A stretch of 10,979 nucleotides of DNA from an uncultured Lachnospiraceae bacterium (GCA_944376975.1 CALWEE010000039.1:1-10979), one strand, 5' to 3'; numbered from the stretch's first letter, positions 1-7,227 are shown. Notes: generated by a model from the sequence alone, not told the origin. Made by a program: numbers and translations.

Positions 1-340
1 CCCGGACGCGGGCCATCAGTTCTTCAAAGGCGAAGGGCTTCACAAGATAGTCGTCCGCTCCGGCGTCCAGTCCCCGGACCCGGTCGTCCACGCTGTCCTT
101 TGCCGTGAGCAGGAGTACCGGCGTATGGTCCCCCTTTTTCCGCATGGTCTTCAACACGTCCAGCCCGTCTTTTTTCGGCATCATGATATCCAGTATGAGG
201 GCGTCGTAGCGGGCGCCTTCCAGATAGGCCAGGGCGTCCTCCCCGTCAAAGCAGGCGTCCACGGTATAGTTTTCTTTTTTCAGGCGGCGGGTGAGCAGTT
301 CGTTCAGATCTTTCTGATCTTCAGCCAGTAAAATACGCAT
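1..340 (-). CDS. OmpR-family response regulator, receiver domain (3' end outside window)
   Basis: The gene starts at ATG 340 and runs off the left edge, leaving 113 residues of an open frame. The start is supported by GGAGG eight bases upstream. The visible part is a complete receiver domain. It has an acidic pair E7/D8, the phospho-acceptor D51 in the segment LILDIMMPKKDG, T79 of LLLTAKD, and K101 of the YLVKPF motif. The run DAGADDYLVKPFAFEEL before the cut is typical of OmpR/PhoB regulators, so a winged-helix DNA-binding domain is expected outside the window, probably followed by a sensor kinase gene. It is the next gene downstream of the PepSY lipoprotein, 76 bases away on the same strand. 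No separate promoter is obvious, so it may depend partly on transcription from that gene. The family call is firm; the signal sensed cannot be told. Confidence 0.93.
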   Translation of the reverse strand, partial: MRILLAEDQKDLNELLTRRLKKENYTVDACFDGEDALAYLEGARYDALILDIMMPKKDGLDVLKTMRKKGDHTPVLLLTAKDSVDDRVRGLDAGADDYLVKPFAFEELMARVR

Positions 341-384
341 GGGTCATTCCTCCGTAGATCCGATGGGGATCGGGTATAAAGACA

Positions 385-410
385 GGGCCGGCATACTCGC
401 ACGCCGGCCC
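385..410 (-). terminator. Possible weak intrinsic terminator or attenuator after PepSY gene
   Basis: An 8-bp perfect inverted repeat (GGGCCGGC / GCCGGCCC) with a 10-base loop sits just after the PepSY stop. On the minus strand it is followed by TGTCTTTATA, only a weak U-rich tract. It may terminate partially, letting some transcription reach the response regulator 45 bases further on. Confidence 0.45.
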
Positions 411-416
411 GGATGG

Positions 417-1091
417 TCATCGACCGATGGATTCTTCGCTCCATTCCAGAATGTCTCCGGTGGAAGCGTCGATCTCAAATTCATATTCGGTCTGGTTTAA
501 GTAAACTTCGCCTTCATAGACAAGCCGTCCATCGTCCCGGTCCAGTTTGAGCCACACATCGGAGGCCTGGGCGCCGGATATACGCCCAAGGACAAGGTCG
601 ATGGCCGCTTCTTCCGAGACGGCCGCGCCGGACGCGTCCGCGCTGTAAAAATCATCGTCGATATCAAAATCTTTGCTCACGATCGTTCCTGTGGCGATAT
701 CGATGTCGTAATCGTATTCTTTCTGATCCACGTAAAATTCCACTTCGTAGATATCCCGACCATCGTCCCGGTCTTTCCGGACGCGGATGCGCGTCACCTG
801 ATCTTCCGTGACGCCCGCGTCGGCTAAAGCGGCGCTTTTCGCGGCGTCTTCGGTGACCGCGCCGGAAGAGGCGGATGCGCCTCCGGTCGTTTCAGCCGGA
901 GCGGCCGTTTCCGCCTGGGCGGATGTCTGGGCCTTCGGGGCCGTCGTTTCATCCGCTGACGGGGCGGCGGTCTCCATCTGGGGGACAACGGCCGTGGTCT
1001 GGCCGACGGCGGAAGCCATGTCGGAGCAGCCGGTCAAAAGGGCGGCGATAACAGCGGAAGCGGCAAATAATACAAAACGTTTTTTCATCAT
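417..1091 (-). CDS. Lipoprotein with two tandem PepSY domains
   Basis: The 224-residue protein begins with a lipoprotein signal: basic MMKKR, a hydrophobic stretch, then lipobox LTGC with the lipidated Cys at 22. A low-complexity Ala/Thr/Glu linker (about 25-78) should hold the domains away from the membrane. Two PepSY-like domains follow (about 80-145 and 159-221). They look like a duplication, since both contain RDDGR, a Tyr-Glu strand, a Q-x-E-Y turn and a closing D-x-x-TG-x-I. The family is extracytoplasmic and often linked to protease inhibition or to two-component systems; the exact ligand is unknown. AGAGAGG lies 5 bases before the first ATG and 8 before the second (1088), so either may be used. 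The downstream response regulator suggests an envelope-sensing unit, which is inference. Both domains are unusually acidic. Confidence 0.88.
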   Translation of the reverse strand: MMKKRFVLFAASAVIAALLTGCSDMASAVGQTTAVVPQMETAAPSADETTAPKAQTSAQAETAAPAETTGGASASSGAVTEDAAKSAALADAGVTEDQVTRIRVRKDRDDGRDIYEVEFYVDQKEYDYDIDIATGTIVSKDFDIDDDFYSADASGAAVSEEAAIDLVLGRISGAQASDVWLKLDRDDGRLVYEGEVYLNQTEYEFEIDASTGDILEWSEESIGR

Positions 1092-1144
1092 AAAGACCTC
1101 TCTTTCTGAAATCCTTTCGGATACGTGATTTATTTTGTGTATAC

Positions 1145-1177
1145 ACTATAAATCCCAAACATTAAAGAAAGATTAAA
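1145..1177 (-). promoter_or_regulatory. Likely activator-dependent promoter of PepSY gene with 11-bp-period direct repeat
   Basis: On the minus strand a -10-like TATAGT (1150-1145) lacks a recognisable -35. In its place lie two TTTAAT boxes (1177-1172 and 1166-1161) separated by five bases, giving a period of 11. This layout, two half-sites one helical turn apart over the -35, is typical of OmpR/PhoB-family operators. A 10-bp perfect palindrome GTGTATACAC (1137-1146) overlaps the -10. The local AT richness makes chance repeats possible. Confidence 0.5.
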
Positions 1178-1205
1178 ATAGAAAATAAATTTTGTTTTTT
1201 TTATA

Positions 1206-2951
1206 TTACAGATTCTGGCTGTTGTACAACGTGGCGTAGAAGCCGTTTTTTTGGAGCAGGGTTTCATGATCGCCCTGTTCGATGATGTGCCCGTCTTTCA
1301 TGACCAGGATGACGTCCGCTTCCCGTATGGTGGAGAGCCGGTGGGCGACGATGAAGCTGGTGCGCCCTTTCATGAGCCGTTCAAAAGCCTGGGAGATCTT
1401 GATCTCGGTCCGGGTATCGATGGAAGAAGTGGCTTCATCCAGTATGAGCATGGGCGGCAGGCAGAGCATGACGCGGGAGATGCACAGAAGCTGTTTCTGC
1501 CCCTGGGAGAGGCTGCCTCCGTCCTCCTTTATGACGGTGTCATAGCCGTTGGGAAGCCGCCGGATAAAGCTGTCCGCGTAGGAAGCCCGGGCGGCGGCCA
1601 CGATCTCCTCGTCGGAAGCGTCGGGCCGTCCCATGGCGATGTTCTCCCGTATCGTCCCGTTTTTCAGCCAGGTATCCTGGAGGACCATGCCGTAGGAACC
1701 ACGCAGGCTTTTCCGCGTCAGATGGCGGATGTCGGTGCCGTCCACCCGGATCTGGCCAGCGTCCACATCGTAAAAACGCATGAGCAGGTTGATCAGCGTG
1801 GTCTTGCCGCAGCCGGTGGGGCCGACGATGGCGATCCGCTGGCCGGACCGTACGTCAAGGTTCAGATTTTCGATGAGCGGCTTGTCTTTGCTGTAGGAGA
1901 AGCATACATCGCTCAGGGATACCTGACCGGAAGCGTCGGTAAGGGTCGCGGCGTCGGCGTCATCCGGTACCTGAGCCGGTTCCTCGATCAGCTCAAAGAT
2001 GCGGGAGGCGCAGGCCAGCGCGCTTTGCAGCTCGGTGATCACGCTGGAAATGTCGTTGAACGGTTTGGTGTACTGGTTGGCGTAGTTTAAAAAGGACGAA
2101 AGCCCGCCGACCGTGATCCAGCCCTGAACGGCGAAAAGGGCGCCGGTAAGGGCGACCGCCGCGTAGACCACGCTGTTGACGAACCGGGTCCCCGGATTGG
2201 TGATCGATGAAAAGAAGATGGCTTTCAGGGAACACTTTTCCAGCCGTTCGTTGATGGCGTCAAAACGGTCCATCGTTTCCTTTTCCATGGAGAAAGCCTG
2301 GACGACTTTCTGATCGCCGATGACCTCATCCACCAGGCTGGTCTGCTCGGCCCGGGTTTCCGACTGGAGCCGGAACATACTGTATGTATGGGTGGCGATG
2401 AAACGGGCCACGAACAGGGACAGGGGCGTGAGCAAAAAGACCACGATGGTGATGGGGATGTTCAGGGTCAGCATGAAGATCAGCGTGCCGATGATGGTGG
2501 CGACGCCGGTGAAAAGCTGGGTAAACCCGATGAGCAGGCCGTCGGCGAACTGATCCACGTCGGCGATGATCCGGCTGACGATCTCGCCGGAAGGATTGTC
2601 GTCGATATATTTTAATGGAAGGATCTGCAGTTTTTCAAAGGCTTCGTTGCGCACGTCCCTTATGACCTGGTAGGTGATCTTGTTGTTGATGATGTTCATC
2701 ATCCATTGAAGGGCCGACGTGGCCAGGATGATGACGCCGCCGGTGACGAGGATGCGCCATATGCCCGGAAGATCCACCTGCCCGGGGCCAACGATCTTGT
2801 CGATGGCCTGTCCGATCAGGATGGGGATGTACAGGGTCAGGGCCACTGTCGCGGTGGCGAACAGGATGGAAAGGACCATGAGAAAGCGGTAGGCTTTCAG
2901 ATAGCCAAGGACTTTTTTCAATGTATCCATCTGCGTGACTTTCTTTTTCAT
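1206..2951 (-). CDS. ABC exporter half-transporter, canonical ATPase subunit (BmrD/TM288-like)
   Basis: This 581-residue protein has an N-terminal six-helix membrane domain (about 20-310) fused to an ATP-binding domain (about 340-580). The ATPase has Walker A GPTGCGKT (377-384), a Q-loop Gln near 425, Walker B MLILDE with catalytic Glu506, the D-loop SSID, and the switch His537 in VAHRLST. Its signature is LSQGQ (481-485) instead of LSGGQ. Together with the partner's lost catalytic residues this marks a heterodimeric exporter of the BmrCD, LmrCD or TM287/288 kind: this chain supplies the working Walker B and His, while its altered signature faces the degenerate site. The start overlaps the upstream stop as ATGA (2948-2951) and AAGGAGG lies 10 bases upstream, implying translational coupling. 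The substrate is likely a drug, peptide or lipid and cannot be read from the sequence. No clear terminator follows the stop. Confidence 0.93.
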   Translation of the reverse strand: MKKKVTQMDTLKKVLGYLKAYRFLMVLSILFATATVALTLYIPILIGQAIDKIVGPGQVDLPGIWRILVTGGVIILATSALQWMMNIINNKITYQVIRDVRNEAFEKLQILPLKYIDDNPSGEIVSRIIADVDQFADGLLIGFTQLFTGVATIIGTLIFMLTLNIPITIVVFLLTPLSLFVARFIATHTYSMFRLQSETRAEQTSLVDEVIGDQKVVQAFSMEKETMDRFDAINERLEKCSLKAIFFSSITNPGTRFVNSVVYAAVALTGALFAVQGWITVGGLSSFLNYANQYTKPFNDISSVITELQSALACASRIFELIEEPAQVPDDADAATLTDASGQVSLSDVCFSYSKDKPLIENLNLDVRSGQRIAIVGPTGCGKTTLINLLMRFYDVDAGQIRVDGTDIRHLTRKSLRGSYGMVLQDTWLKNGTIRENIAMGRPDASDEEIVAAARASYADSFIRRLPNGYDTVIKEDGGSLSQGQKQLLCISRVMLCLPPMLILDEATSSIDTRTEIKISQAFERLMKGRTSFIVAHRLSTIREADVILVMKDGHIIEQGDHETLLQKNGFYATLYNSQNL

Positions 2952-4681
2952 GCGCTCACCGCCTCCTTTTTATACTGGGATTCGTAGATCTCACGGTAAA
3001 TGGGGCACGTTTCCAGAAGGGTGTCGTGGGTGCCCGTGCCCACGATATGTCCGTCGTCCAGCACGATGATCTTATCGGCCCGGCGGATGGAAGAGGTCCG
3101 CTGGGATACGATAAAGACGGTGGTCTGTCCGGACATTTCCCGGATCGCTTTTCTCAAAGCCGCGTCGGTGGCGAAGTCCAGAGCCGATGAGCTGTCGTCC
3201 AGGATGAGGATCTGGGGCTTTCGCACCAGAGCTCTTGCAATGGCCAGACGCTGCCGCTGGCCGCCGGAAAGGTTGCGTCCGCCCTGTTCCAGATGGTGAT
3301 CCAGCTGTCCCCGTTTGCCGGCCACCACGTCTTTGGCCTGGGCGATGGAAAGGGCCGCCCATATTTCTTCATCGGTGGCGTCTTTTTTGCCCCACTGTAT
3401 ATTTTCCCGTATCGTGCCCTGGAACAGGACCGATTTCTGGGGGACGATGCCGATCAGCCGGCGCAGCGTCTCAAGGGGATATTCCCGCACGTCGCGGCCG
3501 TTGACGGATACGCTGCCTTCGGTGGCGTCATAGAACCGGGGGATCAGGTTGACAAGCGATGTTTTGCCGGAACCGGTACCGCCGATGATGCCCACGGTCT
3601 CACCCTTTTTCACGTCAAAGTGGATATCGGTCAGGGCGTCGGCGCCGCCGCCCGCGTAGCGCAGCCTTGCGTGGCAAAACGATACGGCGGGCGCGTTGGC
3701 TTCGGTTTCAGGATCGTTGGCGATCCGGTCGGGCATGGAGGTGGATATCTCCAGGACAGACTGGATCCGGTTGCCGCAGGCCACCGCTTTGGTGATGTTG
3801 ATGATCAGGTTGGCCAGCTTGATCAGTTCCACGAGGATCTGGGACATGTAGTTGTAAAGGGCGACCACCTGGCCCTGGGTCAGATGGCCGGTATCGACCT
3901 GGATGGCGCCGGTCCATATGAGGATGATGATGGCGAAGTTGATGACGATATAGGTGAGCGGGTTCAGCATGGCCGAGATGCGTCCCACGTATTTCTGCAC
4001 CTGGGTCAGGAGCCGGTTGTTGTCAAGGAAGGACGTCCGTTCTTCATCTTCTTTGCAGAATGCCCGCAGGACCCGGGCGCCGGTCAGGTTTTCCCGGGTG
4101 ATGCCAAGGACTTTGTCCAGCCGCTGCTGTACTTTTTTGTACAGAGGAATGGATATGAGCATGATGCCGAACACGATGACCGAAAGGATGGGTATGGTGA
4201 CAAGAAAGATCATGGCCGACTTAAAGTCGATGGTAAAAGCCATGATCATGGCGCCGAACACGACAAAAGGCGAACGTAAAAAAAGCCGGAGTGTCAGGTT
4301 CAGGCCGTTTTGCACCTGGTTGATATCGCTGGTCATCCGGGTGATCAGCGTGGATGTGCCGATGGTGTCCATTTCCGTATAGGAAAGGCTCTGGATGTGC
4401 TTAAAGAGGGCGTGGCGGACCTGCCGGGTAAAGCCGACAGCCGCTTTGGCGGCGAAATACTGGGCGGTGATGGAGCAGGTCAGCCCGATGACGCCCAAAA
4501 GGATCAGGATGCCGCAGCGCCCCAGAATAAAGCCCTGATCGGAATCGGCGATGCCGTGGTCGATGATCGCCGCGATGACCAGGGGGACAAACAGTTCAAA
4601 AGAAGCTTCCAGCATTTTAAAAAGGGGGCCGAGAATGCTTTCTTTTTTATAATCTTTCAGATAGATGAGCAGTTTTTTCAA
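2948..4681 (-). CDS. ABC exporter half-transporter, degenerate ATPase subunit (BmrC/TM287-like)
   Basis: This is a membrane domain plus ATPase chain and the first gene of the exporter pair. I place the start at TTG 4681 (577 residues). GAGGG lies seven bases before it, and the protein then begins MKKLLIYLKDYKKES. An in-frame ATG at 4732 would add 17 residues but has no ribosome binding site and lies inside a probable -10. In 577-residue numbering: Walker A GGTGSGKT (367-374), a normal signature LSGGQ (471-475), and Walker B ILILDD with Asp496 replacing the catalytic Glu. The switch position reads VSQRTSS with Gln527 replacing His. Asp and Gln at these places are the known marks of the degenerate site in heterodimeric exporters. 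The normal signature completes the partner's active site. The chain heads the operon and diverges from a LysR-type regulator, a probable controller. Confidence 0.92.
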   Translation of the reverse strand: MKKLLIYLKDYKKESILGPLFKMLEASFELFVPLVIAAIIDHGIADSDQGFILGRCGILILLGVIGLTCSITAQYFAAKAAVGFTRQVRHALFKHIQSLSYTEMDTIGTSTLITRMTSDINQVQNGLNLTLRLFLRSPFVVFGAMIMAFTIDFKSAMIFLVTIPILSVIVFGIMLISIPLYKKVQQRLDKVLGITRENLTGARVLRAFCKEDEERTSFLDNNRLLTQVQKYVGRISAMLNPLTYIVINFAIIILIWTGAIQVDTGHLTQGQVVALYNYMSQILVELIKLANLIINITKAVACGNRIQSVLEISTSMPDRIANDPETEANAPAVSFCHARLRYAGGGADALTDIHFDVKKGETVGIIGGTGSGKTSLVNLIPRFYDATEGSVSVNGRDVREYPLETLRRLIGIVPQKSVLFQGTIRENIQWGKKDATDEEIWAALSIAQAKDVVAGKRGQLDHHLEQGGRNLSGGQRQRLAIARALVRKPQILILDDSSSALDFATDAALRKAIREMSGQTTVFIVSQRTSSIRRADKIIVLDDGHIVGTGTHDTLLETCPIYREIYESQYKKEAVSA

Positions 4682-4722
4682 TGATCTTCCCTCGTTTCCT
4701 TTCTTGAAAATATTCTTTACCC

Positions 4723-4731
4723 ATTGTATCA
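4723..4731 (-). promoter_or_regulatory. Probable extended -10 of the ABC exporter operon
   Basis: On the minus strand TGATACAAT is an extended -10 (TGn plus TACAAT). No good -35 is seen, as expected for a promoter helped by a regulator. Transcription would start near 4716, downstream of ATG 4732 and about 35 bases before TTG 4681. This supports the shorter reading of the first exporter gene. Confidence 0.5.
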
Positions 4732-4734
4732 TTA

Positions 4735-4777
4735 ATATAGCTATATAGAAAATATTATTTAACTATATAATCTATAT
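4735..4777. promoter_or_regulatory. Cluster of ATATAG/CTATAT boxes, candidate LysR-type operator
   Basis: A 12-bp perfect palindrome ATATAGCTATAT (4735-4746) is followed by a second inverted pair, ATATAG (4743-4748) and CTATAT (4763-4768), 14 bases apart. A third CTATAT lies at 4772-4777. CTATAT copies at 4741 and 4763 are 22 bp apart, about two helical turns. The boxes lie between divergent genes and touch both candidate -10 elements. This is where a LysR-type protein usually activates its target and represses itself. Assignment to this regulator is inferred. Confidence 0.5.
4766..4771 (+). promoter_or_regulatory. -10 element of the LysR-type regulator gene
   Basis: A perfect TATAAT lies 30 bases before the start codon, with no good -35 at 16-18 bases. 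Transcription would start near 4778, giving a leader of about 22 bases that holds the strong GGGAGGGAG ribosome binding site. One CTATAT box overlaps this element, which fits autorepression. Confidence 0.5.
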
Positions 4778-4800
4778 TTTATACATATGGGAGGGAGAAG

Positions 4801-5673
4801 ATGGATTTTAAACGGCTGCACTATTTTATCACCGTGGCGGATGAGGGGAGCATATCGGCCGCCGCGAAAAAACTGTTCATGTCCCAGCCGCCCCTCAGCC
4901 TGCAGATGAAGCTTTTGGAAGAAGATATGGGATGCTGCCTGTTTACCCGGGGCGCCCGTTCCATCCAGCTGACCGAGGCCGGACGGGTGCTTTATGACCG
5001 GGCGAAGAACCTGCTTGAGATGGACCGGGTCATAAGGGAAGACGTGCTGTCCCACGCGGAAGCCGCCGGCGGCACGGTCCGGGTCGGCATCGTATCGTCC
5101 CTTGTGTGCACCCAGGCGGCGGAGTGGGTGTGCGCTTACGCGAAAAAGCATCCCGATGTGCGTTTTGAGATCACGGAGACCGACACCTATGGCCTTCTGG
5201 AAAAACTAAAAGACCAGATCATCCAGATGGCCATCGTGCGCAGCCCGTTCCCGGCGGTCAAGATGAACTGCAGACGGTTGTATACCGATTCCATGGCGGC
5301 CGTCTGCGCCCGCCAGGACGGCCGCGGGCCGGTTCCGGCGTCTATATCGCTGGAAGAACTGTCCCGGCGCCCGCTGATCGTTTACCGGCGCTGGGAGAAG
5401 ATCGTGCGGAAGTGGTTTACCGATAAGGGATTGCCGTTTTCCTGTGTCTGCCTGAACGACGACGCCCGGACCACGGTCCATCTGACGGAACTGGGCATGG
5501 GCACAGGCATCGTGCCGAGGCGGGCGGTCCTTGGCAATGAGCGGCTGGATATTTTCCGCATAGAAGGGGAGGGGACCGACTCGGACGTGGATCTTGTGTA
5601 TCCCCGGCTGGAAAGCCTGCCCGCTTATGCCCGCCGGTTTATTGAAGATATATTGGAGCGGTATCCCCAATAA
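4801..5673 (+). CDS. LysR-type transcriptional regulator
   Basis: The 290-residue protein has the usual length and plan of the LysR family. An N-terminal winged helix-turn-helix covers residues 1-60, with the conserved A-x-x-L-x-x-SQPPLS helix (about 21-33) and the following LEEDMGCCLFTR segment. A linker helix follows, and a periplasmic-binding-like effector domain runs from about 90 to 290. The effector domain opens with a clear strand, TVRVGIVSS. GGGAGGGAG lies just upstream of ATG 4801, so the start is secure. The gene diverges from the ABC exporter operon with a short AT-rich gap full of inverted repeats, so control of the exporter and of itself is the natural hypothesis. The effector is unknown. 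The gene ends at a strong hairpin facing the converging lipoprotein gene. Confidence 0.93.
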   Translation: MDFKRLHYFITVADEGSISAAAKKLFMSQPPLSLQMKLLEEDMGCCLFTRGARSIQLTEAGRVLYDRAKNLLEMDRVIREDVLSHAEAAGGTVRVGIVSSLVCTQAAEWVCAYAKKHPDVRFEITETDTYGLLEKLKDQIIQMAIVRSPFPAVKMNCRRLYTDSMAAVCARQDGRGPVPASISLEELSRRPLIVYRRWEKIVRKWFTDKGLPFSCVCLNDDARTTVHLTELGMGTGIVPRRAVLGNERLDIFRIEGEGTDSDVDLVYPRLESLPAYARRFIEDILERYPQ

Positions 5674-5681
5674 CCCGCGAA

Positions 5682-5711
5682 AAAGCCCCGCTGGAGTTTC
5701 CAGGGGGCTTT
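5682..5711. terminator. Bidirectional intrinsic terminator between converging genes
   Basis: AAAGCCCC (5682-5689) pairs with GGGGCTTT (5704-5711), and the inner CTGGA/TCCAG extends the stem, with one bulged G and a three-base loop. On the minus strand it is followed by a run of T (GGGGCTTTTTCG), giving a strong terminator for a transcript arriving from the right. On the plus strand the T run is short, so termination of the LysR transcript is probably weaker. The minus-strand gene ends only 7 bases before it, which fits. Confidence 0.75.
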
Positions 5712-5717
5712 GCCAGG

Positions 5718-7121
5718 TCAGTCTTCTGTCGCCAGGACGGCGATCGTCTCATACTGGGGCTGGGTCGTATAGGCCAGGTTATCGTTTCCGTCATATGTGT
5801 CGATCTTGGATATCTTTCCGTCCTCCGCGTAAGTGTAGGCGTCATAGGCCAGAAGGGCGCCGGACGCGTCATAATTTCGGCAGTATAAAAGCTGCCCGTT
5901 TTCATCGTATTCGTATTCCTGGACGTTTCCTTCCGCGTCCGAATAATCGGGATCATCCGCGTGGGTGGTCAGCCGGATCAGATTGCCGGCTTCATCATAT
6001 TCGCAGTCGGCGTGGACGACGATCTCTCCGTCCGGATCCAGCCGGTAATCTTCCCGTACGCGCTGGCCCTTATCGTTGTAAGTCATATCCGATATCAATT
6101 CATCGGTCCAGACACGGATGACCTGGCCGTCCGCGTTATATTCATTGTATTCATCGCCGTAGAACGTGCCGTCCGCCGACGTGGCGTAAGCCCCGGCCTG
6201 GTTGCCGTAGACGTCATAGCCGTACCGGTAAGTATAAAGAAGCTGGCCGGATGGGTCAAAAGTCGGAGCTTCGACGATCACGTCCATATCTTCTGAAGGG
6301 GGATAGGTGACCGGCGTGTCGGTCTGGCATGTCCGCAGCTCGTAAGTGTATTTTTCGATCATGGAAAAGGCATTGTCCGTACCGTAATTATAGATGGTCG
6401 TCAATTCGGACAGGTTGTTGTTTTCGTCATATTCATATTCGTAGGCCGTGGAGCCGCTCACTTTTTTGACGAGCAGGTCTCCGTCATAGGTTTTTTCAGA
6501 GGTATCCTTGGAACTGACGTTGCCGGACACCCGGAACGTACATGTGTGATCGTCCAGGTTTTTTTGCACGTTTGCCCGCTGCTTTCCGTCCGGAGAGGAG
6601 AAGAAGATGATCTCGCTTTCGGTCCGGGTGCTTTCTTTGGAAGGATCGTCCGTGTAGTCCGTGGTCACGGATTGAGTGGCGGATGTACGTATGCCATATT
6701 CATTATAATATTCTGTCCGTTCGGACACGCGGACATAACCGAGTCCGGAAGTCATTGTGGATACCGAATGATTTTCCGTGCGGACCCCTTCCGGTGAATA
6801 GCTGTAAGTGGTTTCCGTCCGGGTGGTGTCCGGCCCGTAATCGGGATCTTCTTCGTAGAGCGTGCGGGTAAGCCGGCCGTATCCATCGTATTCATACGTG
6901 GTGACGCTGGCCGGTTCGCCGGTTTCGCCAAATTCTTCGGTTTTTACTTTCAGCCATATGTCCTGTTCGGCGGGCTGTGTCTGCGCGGCCTGGGTTTCGT
7001 TTCCGGAAGCGGGACCGGAAGCGGGGCTGCTGCCCTGGCAGCCGGTCATGGGTATGAGCAGACAGCCGGCCAGGGCCAGGGCCGCCGCCCGACAGAACGC
7101 GCGGGTAATTTCTTTTTTCAT
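5718..7121 (-). CDS. Lipoprotein built of YD (Rhs-like) repeats
   Basis: This is a 467-residue exported protein. After basic MKKEITR comes a hydrophobic stretch ending in the lipobox MTGC (lipid on Cys28); an earlier LAGC (Cys20) is possible but leaves a short core. A Ser/Ala/Gln-rich linker follows to about residue 50. Most of the rest consists of degenerate YD repeats with forms such as YEYDGYGRLTRT, YEYDENNNLSEL, YNDKGQRVRE, CEYDEAGNLIRL and YEYDENGQLLY. These repeats are the beta-strand units of Rhs/teneurin shells. The protein lacks the DPxGL-type core boundary and any toxin tip, and is much shorter than true Rhs toxins, so it is more likely a surface beta-structure than a polymorphic toxin. 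AAGGAGG lies six bases before ATG. It has its own promoter and terminator and seems monocistronic. The role is unknown. Confidence 0.85.
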   Translation of the reverse strand: MKKEITRAFCRAAALALAGCLLIPMTGCQGSSPASGPASGNETQAAQTQPAEQDIWLKVKTEEFGETGEPASVTTYEYDGYGRLTRTLYEEDPDYGPDTTRTETTYSYSPEGVRTENHSVSTMTSGLGYVRVSERTEYYNEYGIRTSATQSVTTDYTDDPSKESTRTESEIIFFSSPDGKQRANVQKNLDDHTCTFRVSGNVSSKDTSEKTYDGDLLVKKVSGSTAYEYEYDENNNLSELTTIYNYGTDNAFSMIEKYTYELRTCQTDTPVTYPPSEDMDVIVEAPTFDPSGQLLYTYRYGYDVYGNQAGAYATSADGTFYGDEYNEYNADGQVIRVWTDELISDMTYNDKGQRVREDYRLDPDGEIVVHADCEYDEAGNLIRLTTHADDPDYSDAEGNVQEYEYDENGQLLYCRNYDASGALLAYDAYTYAEDGKISKIDTYDGNDNLAYTTQPQYETIAVLATED

Positions 7122-7139
7122 AGTCTCCTCCTTGTTTCG

Positions 7140-7171
7140 GCCTGGTGTTTCCCACAGGGGACGGGCCAGGC
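7140..7171 (-). other. Hairpin in the 5' leader of the YD-repeat lipoprotein mRNA
   Basis: GCCTGG (7171-7166 on the minus strand) pairs with CCAGGC (7145-7140), with CCC/GGG segments inside the loop. It would be transcribed from the promoter at 7187-7214. It ends shortly before the AAGGAGG ribosome binding site and could affect mRNA stability or translation. No match to a known riboswitch is apparent. Confidence 0.35.
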
Positions 7172-7186
7172 GTAGTGCATATTTTT

Positions 7187-7214
7187 ATTATAACGCGCGG
7201 CCGTCCAAATTCAA
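7187..7214 (-). promoter_or_regulatory. SigA-type promoter of the YD-repeat lipoprotein
   Basis: On the minus strand TTGAAT (7214-7209) and a perfect TATAAT (7192-7187) are 16 bases apart. Predicted transcription start is near 7180, giving a leader of about 60 bases. Confidence 0.75.
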
Positions 7215-7227
7215 TAAAAAAGGCCGG

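Noticed and set aside
1251..2090. Plus-strand open frame of 279 codons inside the second ABC exporter gene
   Set aside because: Complements the ATPase domain, whose Walker A, signature and Walker B motifs are intact on the other strand.
3293..4279. Plus-strand open frame of 328 codons inside the first ABC exporter gene
   Set aside because: Antisense shadow of a clear ABC transporter; the translation is rich in Gly, Asp and His without domains.
4732..4801. AT-rich stretch considered as a replication or partition site
   Set aside because: Only about 70 bases between divergent genes with no DnaA boxes; a regulator operator explains it better.
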